Source: JABDGM01 sp046349975 (GTDB lineage Bacteria > Planctomycetota > Planctomycetia > Pirellulales > Lacipirellulaceae). From it: DNA of 64,000 nucleotides. Shown one piece after another: positions 34,388 to 41,950 of this stretch. The stretch lies in the NCBI GenBank assembly GCA_046349975.1, contig JAXMBH010000009.1, positions 124,001-188,000 on the forward strand, read 5' to 3'. The position numbers were made by a program, and so were the translations under genes. The notes below the pieces were generated by a model. The model did not search any database, was not told where the DNA came from, and saw nothing but the letters and a program-made list of their open reading frames with translations. Each line of letters starts with the position of its first letter. Positions within the stretch are counted from its first letter, which is position 1.

Positions 34388-34717
34388 TCACTTCTGCGGA
34401 GACTTCTTATCCGATTTGCTCTTCGATGGCGATTTTGAATCCGCTGGCTTCGATTCGGTTTTGTTCTCTGACTTGGATTCACTCTTCGATTCGCTCGCCG
34501 GCTTATCTTTCTCGGCCGCTTTCTTATACGATTCGCTGCGGTAGTCGGTCTGATAGAAGCCAGAACCTTTGAACACCACCGCGGCGCCAGTGCCGAACAA
34601 GCGGCGGAGCTTCAGCTTGCCGCAGTCTGGGCACTTCTTCTGCACCGGCTCCGAGATCGATTGAAACAGCTCGAACTTGTGGCCGCAGGCATCACATTCG
34701 TAGTCGTAGGTGGGCAT
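34388..34717 (-). CDS. FmdB-family zinc-ribbon regulatory protein
   Basis: This 109-residue protein begins MPTYDYECDACGHKFELFQS. The four Cys of the zinc ribbon (C8, C11, and the pair in KKCPDCGKL) match the FmdB/CxxC_CxxC_SSSS family, and the Phe-Lys-Gly-Ser-Gly-Phe-Tyr motif is standard. Its C-terminal third is a low-complexity tail of Lys, Ser, Glu and Asp (ESKSESKSENKTESKPADSK). Its molecular role is not established. It is the last gene of the chaperone group, 121 bp after grpE, and might be co-expressed with it. Confidence 0.88.
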   Translation of the reverse strand: MPTYDYECDACGHKFELFQSISEPVQKKCPDCGKLKLRRLFGTGAAVVFKGSGFYQTDYRSESYKKAAEKDKPASESKSESKSENKTESKPADSKSPSKSKSDKKSPQK

Positions 34718-34838
34718 GGCAGGGAGCAGAGAACGGGATATAGGCGACAGGGACGAAGTTGAAGTTCTTAGCGTCGGCGACACCGCCGAACGTGCTGCCG
34801 GCAAACTCGGCATCTCTGCAAACGCAGAGTTGACACTA

Positions 34839-35396
34839 TCATGACGGCGGACCACTCGACACGATGACTTGCGCCGGCCGGACCACGCGCTCATGAATTT
34901 TGTAGCCGGTCTGTGCGACGAGCGTTACATGGTTCGCCGGCACTTCGGCCGAAGGCTGTTGCAGGATCGCTTGATGGAAATTCGGATCGAACTCCGCGCC
35001 GAGCGCTTCGATCGGCTCACACTTGTGCTGCGCGAGAATCGTGTGCAATTGCTGCTTCACGAGTCGGAAGCCCGCAAGCAGATTCTCGGCTTCGCCAGCT
35101 TTCTCTGCAGCTTCGATCGCTCGATCAATGTTGTCGACCACCGGCAACAAATCGCGGATTACGGGAAGCGCAGCATACTTGCGCTCGTCGGCAATTTCAC
35201 GCGAGGTGCGATTCCGCAAGTTTTGCATTTCCGCCTGGAGCCGCAATAGGCGATCGTTGGCAATCGCCAGTTCGCTGGGTGCTTCACCGGCGACTTCAGC
35301 TTTATCAATTACACCATCGTCCGGATGAGCTTCAGCGGTTGCGCGCACTTCCGCTTGATCGTCCGACTTCGGGTCGTCTTCTTGATTAGTTGGCAT
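34839..35396 (-). CDS. grpE: Nucleotide-exchange factor GrpE
   Basis: This 185-residue cytosolic co-chaperone promotes ADP release from DnaK. It has an acidic disordered N-terminus (MPTNQEDDPKSDDQAEVRAT), a long coiled coil (about 45-95; RLLRLQAEMQNLRNRTSREI), and the C-terminal beta-wing with the typical ILQQPSAEVPANHVTLVAQT followed by GYKIHERVVRPAQVIVSSG. It lies 17 bp after dnaJ on the same strand, so dnaJ and grpE are probably one transcript. The dnaJ-then-grpE order differs from the common grpE-dnaK-dnaJ order. dnaK is instead about 23 kb away (59565). Confidence 0.94.
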   Translation of the reverse strand: MPTNQEDDPKSDDQAEVRATAEAHPDDGVIDKAEVAGEAPSELAIANDRLLRLQAEMQNLRNRTSREIADERKYAALPVIRDLLPVVDNIDRAIEAAEKAGEAENLLAGFRLVKQQLHTILAQHKCEPIEALGAEFDPNFHQAILQQPSAEVPANHVTLVAQTGYKIHERVVRPAQVIVSSGPPS

Positions 35397-35413
35397 TGTG
35401 TAATCGTCTCACT

Positions 35414-36550
35414 TCAATCGGCGGCGTTCGCAGATGCGTCTTCGTCGGCCGTGAAATAGTCCTTCAGTTTGGCAAAAAAACTCTTCCGTTCCGGAGCCAC
35501 GTTCTTATGTTCCAACTCCGCCAACTCGCGAAGCAAAGCCTGTTCCTCTTTACTGAGCTTCTTCGGCACCTCGATGACGACTTGCACAAGCAAGTCGCCA
35601 AGGCCTCGGCGGCGGGGATCGGGCATGCCCTTGCCGCCGAGCTTGAACACGGACCCCGATTGTGTGCCGGCCGGAATATCGACGGTGCCGCGGCCTTCGA
35701 GCGTCGGCACTTCAAGCGTCGTGCCGAGCGCAGCCTGGGCATACGTAATCGGCACTCGGCACACGAGATTCTGGCCGTCGCGTTCAAAGAGCGGGTGCGG
35801 CAGCACCGAGATAAAGCAGTAGCAGTCGCCGTTCGGCCCGCCGTTGGGGCTTGGTTCGCCTTCGCCCGTGATGCGAACTCGCATTTCATCGTCGACGCCC
35901 GGCGGAATCTGGACCTCCGTCGTCACCTTCTTGAGCACCTGGCCGCTGCCACGACACGCCGTGCAGGGGTGCTTGATCGTGGAACCCTCGCCGTGGCAGG
36001 CGGGGCAAGTGGTCTGAATGCGAACAATGCCGGCGGCTTGAATGACCCGTCCTTGGCCGCGGCAGTAACCGCAGACCTCGCGGCGGCTGCCCTCGGCGGC
36101 GCCGCTGCCGCTGCATTTTTCGCAGCGACTGTGGCGTTGAAACTCGACAGTTTTCGTCACCCCGTTGGCTGCTTCCTTGAGCGTGAGCGTTACGTCGCAG
36201 CGAACGTCGCGGCCTTTTTGCGGGCGGTTGCGTTGGCGTCCGCCGCCGAACAGGTCGCCAAAGATATCGCCGAACGTGGAGAAGATGTCTTCGACGTCGG
36301 TAAAGTGATGCGCGCCTTGAGCGCCGTTCAGACCGGCGTGGCCGAAGCGGTCATAGCGAGAACGCTTCTCGGCGTCGTTGAGAACTTCGAACGCCTCGGC
36401 GGCTTCCTTGAAGCGTTCAATCGCATCTTCATCGCCCGGATTGCGATCTGGGTGATATTTCACGGCCAGCTTACGATACGCCGAAGCGATCTCGCCGCTG
36501 GTCGCGGTGCGTTCGACGCCGAGAATCTCGTAATAATCGCGCTGGGCCAT
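35414..36550 (-). CDS. dnaJ: Molecular chaperone DnaJ
   Basis: This 378-residue Hsp40 stimulates DnaK ATPase and delivers substrates. It contains the N-terminal J domain (MAQRDYYEILGVERTATSGE) with HPD at residues 33-35 (KYHPDRNPGD), a Gly/Phe-rich linker and four zinc-finger repeats (CEKCSGSG, CGYCRGQG, CPACHGEG, CTACRGSG). The C-terminal peptide-binding domains are complete (FISVLPHPLFERDGQNLVC). The start at 36550 is the family start. An in-frame ATG at 36562 exists. No Shine-Dalgarno sequence is visible, and the start codon abuts the arm of a REPIN-like inverted repeat (36551-36662). Confidence 0.96.
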   Translation of the reverse strand: MAQRDYYEILGVERTATSGEIASAYRKLAVKYHPDRNPGDEDAIERFKEAAEAFEVLNDAEKRSRYDRFGHAGLNGAQGAHHFTDVEDIFSTFGDIFGDLFGGGRQRNRPQKGRDVRCDVTLTLKEAANGVTKTVEFQRHSRCEKCSGSGAAEGSRREVCGYCRGQGRVIQAAGIVRIQTTCPACHGEGSTIKHPCTACRGSGQVLKKVTTEVQIPPGVDDEMRVRITGEGEPSPNGGPNGDCYCFISVLPHPLFERDGQNLVCRVPITYAQAALGTTLEVPTLEGRGTVDIPAGTQSGSVFKLGGKGMPDPRRRGLGDLLVQVVIEVPKKLSKEEQALLRELAELEHKNVAPERKSFFAKLKDYFTADEDASANAAD

Positions 36551-36662
36551 TGTAGTAGACACGCTCCGCGTGCCGTAACGAATTTACGTGAGACGCAAGA
36601 GTTAGCGATCGATTGGAAGTCCGTCGCACTTCTGCAACGGCACGCGGAGCGTGCCTGCTACA
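36551..36662. repeat. REPIN-like inverted pair upstream of dnaJ
   Basis: Two 26-bp arms, 36551-36576 and 36637-36662, are inverted relative to each other with 24 of 26 positions matching, separated by 60 bp. Each arm is itself a palindrome (GGCACGC-TCC-GCGTGCC and variant). The left arm touches the dnaJ start codon. Two inverted palindromes separated by a short spacer is the architecture of REPIN elements. Confidence 0.75.
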
Positions 36663-36674
36663 TTATTGCATGCA

Positions 36675-36709
36675 AGCGGGCCACTCGTCGGAGGACGAAG
36701 TGGCCCGCT
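36675..36709 (-). terminator. Hairpin downstream of groEL1
   Basis: A strong stem with arms AGCGGGCCACT-CGTC and GACGAAGTGGCCCGCT and a 4-base loop. It sits about 117 bp after the groEL1 stop and before the dnaJ leader. It lacks a long U tract on the minus strand, so it may be an attenuator-like hairpin and not a full terminator. Confidence 0.55.
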
Positions 36710-36730
36710 GCGGCTGTCAACCAGTTGTTA

Positions 36731-36824
36731 AATGACGAATTCTCGAATGTCGAATGACGAATGAAAAGAAACGTAGAACGACCGCTCTCCGTTCGTCATT
36801 CGGGAACTGGGCATTCGTCATTCT
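36731..36824. repeat. 7-bp-period hairpin, CGAATGA family
   Basis: The left arm (36731-36768) contains CGAATGT-CGAATGA-CGAATGA in near-tandem 7-bp steps. The right arm (about 36791-36824) is its inverted counterpart (TTCGTCATTC ... CATTCGTCATTC). It ends one base before the groEL1 stop codon region. Confidence 0.75.
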
Positions 36825-36825
36825 C

Positions 36826-38445
36826 TTATCGAATGCTGCCGATAACAGCCTTCTTGTTTTCATCCTTCTTGTCGAAGTTCGTCACCAAGGCTTCGGTCGT
36901 GAGCATCAGGCTGGCAATGCTCGCGGCGTTCGACAGAGCGGCCTTCACCACTTTCGTGGGGTCGAGAATGCCGGCTTTCATCATGTCGGTGTACTCGCCA
37001 GCGTTGGCGTCGTAGCCGATGTTCGTGCCCTTCTGGGCGACTTCGTCAGCCACGACACTGCCGCTGAGGCCGCAGTTGTCGGCGATCTGCTTCAGCGGAG
37101 CTTGCAGGACGCCCAGCACAATGTCGACGCCGATCCGCTCGTCGCCCTTCGCGCCCGAGCGGGCCTTCTCAACCGCTTCCTGGCAACGCAACAGGGCGAC
37201 GCCGCCGCCGGGCAGAATGCCTTCCTCGACGGCCGCTCGCGTGGCGTGCAGCGCGTCTTCAACCCGGGCCTTTTTCTGCTTCATATCGGCCTCGCTCGAA
37301 GCGCCGACCGAGATAATCGCCACACCGCCGGTCAGCTTGGCGAGCCGCTCTTGCAACTTCTCGCGATCGTAATCGCTGGTCGTCGCTTCGATGCCCTTGC
37401 GAATCTGTTCGATCCGCTTCTGGACGTCTTCCCGCTTGCCGGCGCCCTGCACGATCGTGGTGTTATCCTTAGTGATGGTGATCTTCTTCGCCCGGCCAAG
37501 CTCTTCGAGCGTGATATTCTCGAGCTTCTTGCCGAGGTCTTCGCTCATCACGGTGCCTCCCGTGAGCACGCCGATGTCGGCCAGCATCGCCTTGCGGCGA
37601 TCGCCGAAGCCTGGCGCTTTTACGGCACACACGTTAAGGATGCCGCGAAGTTTATTGACGACCAGCGCAGCGAGCGCTTCGCCTTCGACGTCTTCCGCGA
37701 TGATGATCAGCGGCTTCGCCTTCTGGCTCACTTGCTCGAGAATGGGCAATAGCTCGCGGAGGTTGCTGATCTTCTTCTCGTGAATGAGCAAGTAAGCGTC
37801 TTCCAGCACGCATTCCATCGTCGCCGGTTGATTAATGAAGTACGGCGAGAGATAACCCTTGTCGAACTGCATGCCTTCGACGAGCTCGAGCATGGTCTCA
37901 GTCGTCTTGCCTTCTTCGACCGTGATCACGCCATCTTTGCCGACTTTTTCCATGGCGTCGGCCAGCAGATCGCCGATCGTGCGATCGTTGTTTGCGCTGA
38001 TCGCGCCGACGTGGGCGATTTCCTGCTTGCTGGAGACCTTTTTCGACATCTTATCGAGTTGCTCGGTTGCGGCGGCAACGGCCTTCTCAATGCCGCGGCG
38101 AACGGCCATCGGATTGCTGCCGGCCACGATATTGCGGGTGCCTTCGCGCAGGATCGCGCGGGCGAGCACGGTGGCAGTCGTCGTGCCGTCGCCGGCAAGC
38201 GTCGAGGTTTTGTCGGCCACTTCGTGCACAAGCTTCGCACCCATATTCTCGAACGGGTCTTCGAGCTCGATTTCTTTGGAGACTGTGACGCCATCTTTGG
38301 TGACGGTCGGGCCGCCGAACGATTTATTGATAATCACGTTGCGGCCGCGGGGGCCGAGCGTCACGGCCACGGCGTCGGCCAACTTATCTACGCCAGCGAG
38401 CATCTTGGCCCGCGCGGCGTCGTCGAACATGAGTTGTTTGGGCAT
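36826..38445 (-). CDS. groEL1: Chaperonin GroEL (copy 1, no Gly-Met tail)
   Basis: This 539-residue Hsp60 subunit begins MPKQLMFDDAARAKMLAGVD. ATP-site motifs are TLGPRGRNVII, GDGTTTATVLA (Asp of GDGTT) and the C-terminal equatorial EGILPGGGVALLR. The apical domain includes KGYLSPYFINQPATMECVLE. It ends DENKKAVIGSIR and has no GGM-repeat tail, unlike the copy at 39008-40690. Both copies keep the canonical ATPase residues. It lies 127 bp downstream of groES, separated by a 7-bp-period hairpin. Confidence 0.96.
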   Translation of the reverse strand: MPKQLMFDDAARAKMLAGVDKLADAVAVTLGPRGRNVIINKSFGGPTVTKDGVTVSKEIELEDPFENMGAKLVHEVADKTSTLAGDGTTTATVLARAILREGTRNIVAGSNPMAVRRGIEKAVAAATEQLDKMSKKVSSKQEIAHVGAISANNDRTIGDLLADAMEKVGKDGVITVEEGKTTETMLELVEGMQFDKGYLSPYFINQPATMECVLEDAYLLIHEKKISNLRELLPILEQVSQKAKPLIIIAEDVEGEALAALVVNKLRGILNVCAVKAPGFGDRRKAMLADIGVLTGGTVMSEDLGKKLENITLEELGRAKKITITKDNTTIVQGAGKREDVQKRIEQIRKGIEATTSDYDREKLQERLAKLTGGVAIISVGASSEADMKQKKARVEDALHATRAAVEEGILPGGGVALLRCQEAVEKARSGAKGDERIGVDIVLGVLQAPLKQIADNCGLSGSVVADEVAQKGTNIGYDANAGEYTDMMKAGILDPTKVVKAALSNAASIASLMLTTEALVTNFDKKDENKKAVIGSIR

Positions 38446-38480
38446 GTTGGAACCTGATTAGGAATGTGTACGGGTTTTGA

Positions 38481-38563
38481 TTGTCCGTTGTCCGTAGTCA
38501 GTAGTCCGTTGCAAGAGGGCATGTCCAATTCTGCAACGGACGACGGACTACGGACAACGGACA
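38481..38563. repeat. 7-bp-period hairpin, GTCCGTT family, copy 1
   Basis: The left arm (38481-38514) reads as 7-mers GTCCGTT, GTCCGTA, GTCAGTA and GTCCGTT. The right arm (38533-38563) is its inverted complement (AACGGAC/GACGGAC units). It fills the spacer between groES and groEL1. Confidence 0.8.
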
Positions 38564-38572
38564 GAAAGTGGT

Positions 38573-38872
38573 TTAGCTGACCACCTTCGCGAGGATATCG
38601 CTCTCACGAAGGATCTTGTACTCTTCGCCATTGACTTCGACTTCGGAGCCGCCGTACTTGCCGTAGATGACTTCGTCACCCACTTTTACGCTCAGCTCAC
38701 CGCGGCTGCCCGAATCGAGCAGCTTGCCCGGGCCAGTGGCGATGACCTTGCCCCGCTGCGGCTTTTCCTTCGCCGCATCCGGCAGCACAATGCCGCCCGC
38801 CGTCATCTCTTCGGCTTCAAGGGGTTCGACAACGACACGATCGTCTAGAGGACGAAGATTAATCTTGGCCAT
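38573..38872 (-). CDS. groES: Co-chaperonin GroES
   Basis: This 99-residue Hsp10 subunit begins MAKINLRPLDDRVVVEPLEA. The mobile loop EEMTAGGIVLPDAAKEKPQR and the C-terminal GEEYKILRESDILAKV are canonical. It is the only groES in the window and sits between two groEL genes, both of which may use it. Start 38872 is well supported. The longer frame to 38995 runs through a repeat. Spacers on both sides hold copies of the same 7-bp-period hairpin. Confidence 0.96.
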   Translation of the reverse strand: MAKINLRPLDDRVVVEPLEAEEMTAGGIVLPDAAKEKPQRGKVIATGPGKLLDSGSRGELSVKVGDEVIYGKYGGSEVEVNGEEYKILRESDILAKVVS

Positions 38873-38919
38873 GATTCGTTCGACTCCTGATATGTAATTT
38901 GTACTTGTGTGGTTAGTCG

Positions 38920-39000
38920 TGTCCGTTGTCCGTTGTCCGTGGTCCGTTGCAAATAGGTTGAAAGTTTCATGCAACGGACGATGGACGACGGACAACGGAC
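38920..39000. repeat. 7-bp-period hairpin, GTCCGTT family, copy 2
   Basis: The left arm (38920-38952) contains GTCCGTT-GTCCGTT-GTCCGTG-GTCCGTT. The right arm (38970-39000) is its inverted complement. It lies between groEL2 and groES, 8 bases from the groEL2 stop. Confidence 0.82.
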
Positions 39001-39007
39001 GAGTTTG

Positions 39008-40690
39008 TTACATCATTCCACCCATGCCGCCCATGCCCATGCCGCCCATTCCACCCATGCCACCGCCGTGATCGTGGTGGTGGCCGCCGGCCGGCTCTTC
39101 GGCTTCCTTCGGAATCTCGGTGACGAGTGATTCCGTCGTCAGCAGTAATGCAGCTACGCTCGCCGCGTTTTGCAGGGCCGTGCGAACGACTTTCGCGGGA
39201 TCAACGACGCCGGCGGCCACGAGGTCGCCATATTCGTCCTTGTCTGCGTTGTAGCCTTCGGTCTTGCCCTTCAATTGGCGGACGCGATTGACGACCACGT
39301 CGCCGTCCACGCCGGCGTTCTCGGCAATGTACCGCAGCGGATAGTGCAGCACGTTGCTGATGATTTCCGCACCGTGCTTCTCGTCGCCCTCAAGGCTGAG
39401 CTTGCCCACGACTTTCTCGCAACGGAGCAGGGCAACGCCACCACCAACGACGACACCTTCAGCCAGGGCGGCCGCGACGGCACTCTTGGCGTCGTCGAAT
39501 AGCGCCTTCTTTTCCTTCATTTCCGACTCGGTAGCGGCGCCAACCTTAATCTGCGCCACTCCACCGGCGAGCTTCGCCAGCCGCTCTTGCAGCTTCTCGC
39601 GATCGTAGTCGCTATCGGTGTTTTCGATTTCTTTGCGAATCTGCTCGGCACGACCTTGGATGGCCGACTTGTCGCCGGCGCCGCTAATGATCGTGGTATT
39701 TTCCGAGCTGACCGTAATTTTCTTCGCCTTGCCAAGATCAGAAAGCTTCACGCCGTCGAGCTTGATGCCGAGATCTTTGAAGATGGCGGTCGCACCGGTG
39801 AGTGTCGCGATGTCGCCGAGCATGGCCTTGCGGCGATCGCCGTAGCCCGGAGCCTTTACGGCACAAACTTGCAGAATGCCACGAAGTTTGTTCACGACGA
39901 GCGTCGCCAGGGCTTCGCCTTCCACGTCTTCGGCGATGATGAGGAGCGGCTTGGCGGCCTTCGAAACCGCTTCGAGGATCGGCACTAGGTTCTTGGCGTT
40001 CGAGATTTTTTCCTCGTACACGAGAATGAAGCAGTTATCGAGCTCGGCGGTTTGCTCGTCCTGGTCTGTGACAAAATGCGGCGAGAGGAAGCCGCGATCG
40101 AACTGCATGCCCTCGACAACTTCCACGGTCGTTTCCGAACCGCGGCCTTCGTCAACCGTAATGACGCCGTCTTTGCCTACCTTGGTGAAGGCATCCGCGA
40201 GCACATTGCCAATCGCGGGGTCATTGTTGCCGGCGATCGTGGCGATTTGCTGGAGGCTCTTCTTGTCTTTGATATCAACCTTTTCAGCCTGCTTGGCAAT
40301 CGCTTCGTCGACGGCCTGCACCGCCTTGTTGATGCCGCGGCTCAACGCCATCGCATCGGCTCCCGCGGCAATCATCTTGAGCCCTTCGCGGAAGATACCT
40401 TCGGCGAGCACCGTGGCTGTGGTGGTGCCGTCGCCGGCAACATCACCCGTCTTGCTCGCGGCTTCTTTCACGAGCTGAGCGCCGAGATTCTCGAACGGGT
40501 CGTCGAGTTCGATATCCTGGGCGACCGTGACGCCGTCTTTGGTGACTTTGGGAGAGCCCCAGCCTTTGTCGAGCACGGCGTTGCGGCCACGCGGGCCGAG
40601 CGTGCTGCGGACGGCACGGGCTAACTTCTCGACGCCAGCCGCCAACGGGGCCCGGGCGTCGTCCTCAAATAACATCTGCTTTGCTGCCAC
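39008..40690 (-). CDS. groEL2: Chaperonin GroEL (copy 2, His/Gly/Met-rich tail)
   Basis: This 560-residue Hsp60 begins MAAKQMLFEDDARAPLAAGV. The ATP-site motifs TLGPRGRNAVLD, GDGTTTATVLA and VVGGGVALLR are intact. The apical domain differs from copy 1 (GFLSPHFVTDQDEQTAELD). The C-terminus is an unusual HHHDHGGGMGGMGGMGM-type tail that combines a His cluster with the classical GGM repeats inside the folding chamber. It is first in the leftward order groEL2-groES-groEL1, so its promoter should lie upstream, in 40691-41100. I saw no CIRCE element there. Confidence 0.96.
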   Translation of the reverse strand: MAAKQMLFEDDARAPLAAGVEKLARAVRSTLGPRGRNAVLDKGWGSPKVTKDGVTVAQDIELDDPFENLGAQLVKEAASKTGDVAGDGTTTATVLAEGIFREGLKMIAAGADAMALSRGINKAVQAVDEAIAKQAEKVDIKDKKSLQQIATIAGNNDPAIGNVLADAFTKVGKDGVITVDEGRGSETTVEVVEGMQFDRGFLSPHFVTDQDEQTAELDNCFILVYEEKISNAKNLVPILEAVSKAAKPLLIIAEDVEGEALATLVVNKLRGILQVCAVKAPGYGDRRKAMLGDIATLTGATAIFKDLGIKLDGVKLSDLGKAKKITVSSENTTIISGAGDKSAIQGRAEQIRKEIENTDSDYDREKLQERLAKLAGGVAQIKVGAATESEMKEKKALFDDAKSAVAAALAEGVVVGGGVALLRCEKVVGKLSLEGDEKHGAEIISNVLHYPLRYIAENAGVDGDVVVNRVRQLKGKTEGYNADKDEYGDLVAAGVVDPAKVVRTALQNAASVAALLLTTESLVTEIPKEAEEPAGGHHHDHGGGMGGMGGMGMGGMGGMM

Positions 40691-41100
40691 GCGACAGTCC
40701 TCCGAATGATTGCGATAAAGTTACGAGGGTGGCTGGGGTCGAGCCGAAGGCGAGCCCCCAGAGCGCTGACAGTGATCCATCGTGCTGGGTGGTCGTCCCA
40801 TTGACCCCCAACTCGATTCACTATTGCGCTGGTGTGCGGGTTAGGCGGTCGCCGCACAAAATGGCAGCGCGCCGCGAGGTTCCGCAGTATTACGCAACGG
40901 TTGTGCCAGCGATAGGGGCCCAGCTGCAAATTGCCAAATAGCAAGATGTTACGACGAATTGGCTAAATTGCAGGAGTCGTAATGCGTTGGCCTGAATGCC
41001 AATTTGGCAGCAGCCATCGTGGGGGACAGGCATTCTTCGCGTCAATTTTATGTTCCTCCAACGATCCGAATCGACAGGCACAATGCCTGTTGCCACGAAC
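40691..41100. other. Upstream region of groEL2
   Basis: About 410 bp that should contain the groEL2 promoter. It holds a GC-rich imperfect palindrome (GTGGCTGGGGTCGAG ... CGAGCCCCCAG) at about 40729-40762, and an AT-rich inverted repeat with arms CTGCAAATTGCCAAAT (40924-40939) and ATTGGCTAAATTGCAG (40958-40973). No CIRCE (TTAGCACTC-N9-GAGTGCTAA) was found. No gene was recognised. Confidence 0.5.
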
Positions 41101-41129
41101 AAAAAAAAGGGCCGGCTTTCGCCGGCCCT
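41101..41129 (-). terminator. Rho-independent terminator after the YHS-like gene
   Basis: On the minus strand, AGGGCCGGC-GAAA-GCCGGCCCT is followed by eight T residues. It lies about 30 bp beyond the YHS-like gene stop. Confidence 0.9.
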
Positions 41130-41159
41130 CTCGTGATCCAACCAATTCGCTAGTTGCCG

Positions 41160-41789
41160 CTACTCTTTCTTCTCCTCGCCATGCTTCGCAAACTGCGGCA
41201 GTTTCGCGAGATACTTCTCCGGGTTCTCTTCAAATGCCTTCGGGCAACCCGGGCAGCAGAAGTACACCTTCTCACCTTGGTATTCAACAAACGCTTCGGG
41301 GTTGATCGGCTTGCCGCTCACAGGGCACTTGGTCTGGTGCGTGAAACCTTTCTTGAACGCCGCTTCGCTGAAAACTAGGTCGAGCTTCTTATCGTCGCTC
41401 GCTTCCTTGAACTCAGCGAGGCAATGCTCACAGCAGAAGCTGATCTTTTGCTTGCCGAATTCGGCCGTAGCGTCTTTGTTCAGCGGTTTACCAGAGAGCG
41501 GACACGCCACTTCTACGACTTGACCGGTTTCGAGTAGTTGGCGGTTGACCTTGGTGGCGTATTTATCAGGATCTGCCTTGTATGCCTTCGGGCAGTTCTC
41601 GCAGCAGAAGTACACTTTGCTGCCATCTTTTAATTCGACGCTTGACGTTTCCTTGGCCGGCTTACCCGAGACGGGGCAGGTGGCTTCGAACTTCTTGTCG
41701 CCTTCTTTTTCCTTGTCGTCGGCCAGCAGTCCCTTCGTGGCAAACAACAGGGCGAGGCCAAGCGGCACGATGATCCAACGCGATTTCAT
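41160..41789 (-). CDS. Exported protein with three YHS/TRASH-like metal-binding repeats
   Basis: This 209-residue protein has a signal peptide (MKSRWIIVPLGLALLFATKG). The mature part is three copies of a domain with CPxSGKP followed about 20-25 residues later by FCCxxCxxxF: C38 with C62, C63 and C66; C96 with C119, C120 and C123; C155 with C178, C179 and C182. The pattern resembles YHS or TRASH-type domains that bind transition metals. Twelve Cys suggest it may bind several metal ions or undergo redox chemistry outside the cytoplasm. It has no operon partner, and a strong terminator follows it. Its function is otherwise unknown. Confidence 0.78.
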   Translation of the reverse strand: MKSRWIIVPLGLALLFATKGLLADDKEKEGDKKFEATCPVSGKPAKETSSVELKDGSKVYFCCENCPKAYKADPDKYATKVNRQLLETGQVVEVACPLSGKPLNKDATAEFGKQKISFCCEHCLAEFKEASDDKKLDLVFSEAAFKKGFTHQTKCPVSGKPINPEAFVEYQGEKVYFCCPGCPKAFEENPEKYLAKLPQFAKHGEEKKE

Positions 41790-41950
41790 GGCACGACTCC
41801 AAAGGTGAGAGCGGAAAAGTCTCTAGATGCCGCCAGGGGCTTAGGCGGCAGCGGCCCAATTGTAGGGTGGGGATGAGGCGGTCGCAATATTGGGGGCGGG
41901 AGGCTGGGGGCTTTGGGCTGCGAAATCGGAGTCGTGAGGTCGCACGCAAC

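Noticed and set aside
36731..39000. Possible CRISPR array around the 7-bp repeats
   Set aside because: Units are 7 bp, arranged as inverted arms with no 25-40 bp repeats, no unique spacers, and no cas genes nearby.
40691..41100. CIRCE/HrcA operator in front of groEL2
   Set aside because: No TTAGCACTC-N9-GAGTGCTAA-like sequence was found there, nor upstream of groES or dnaK.
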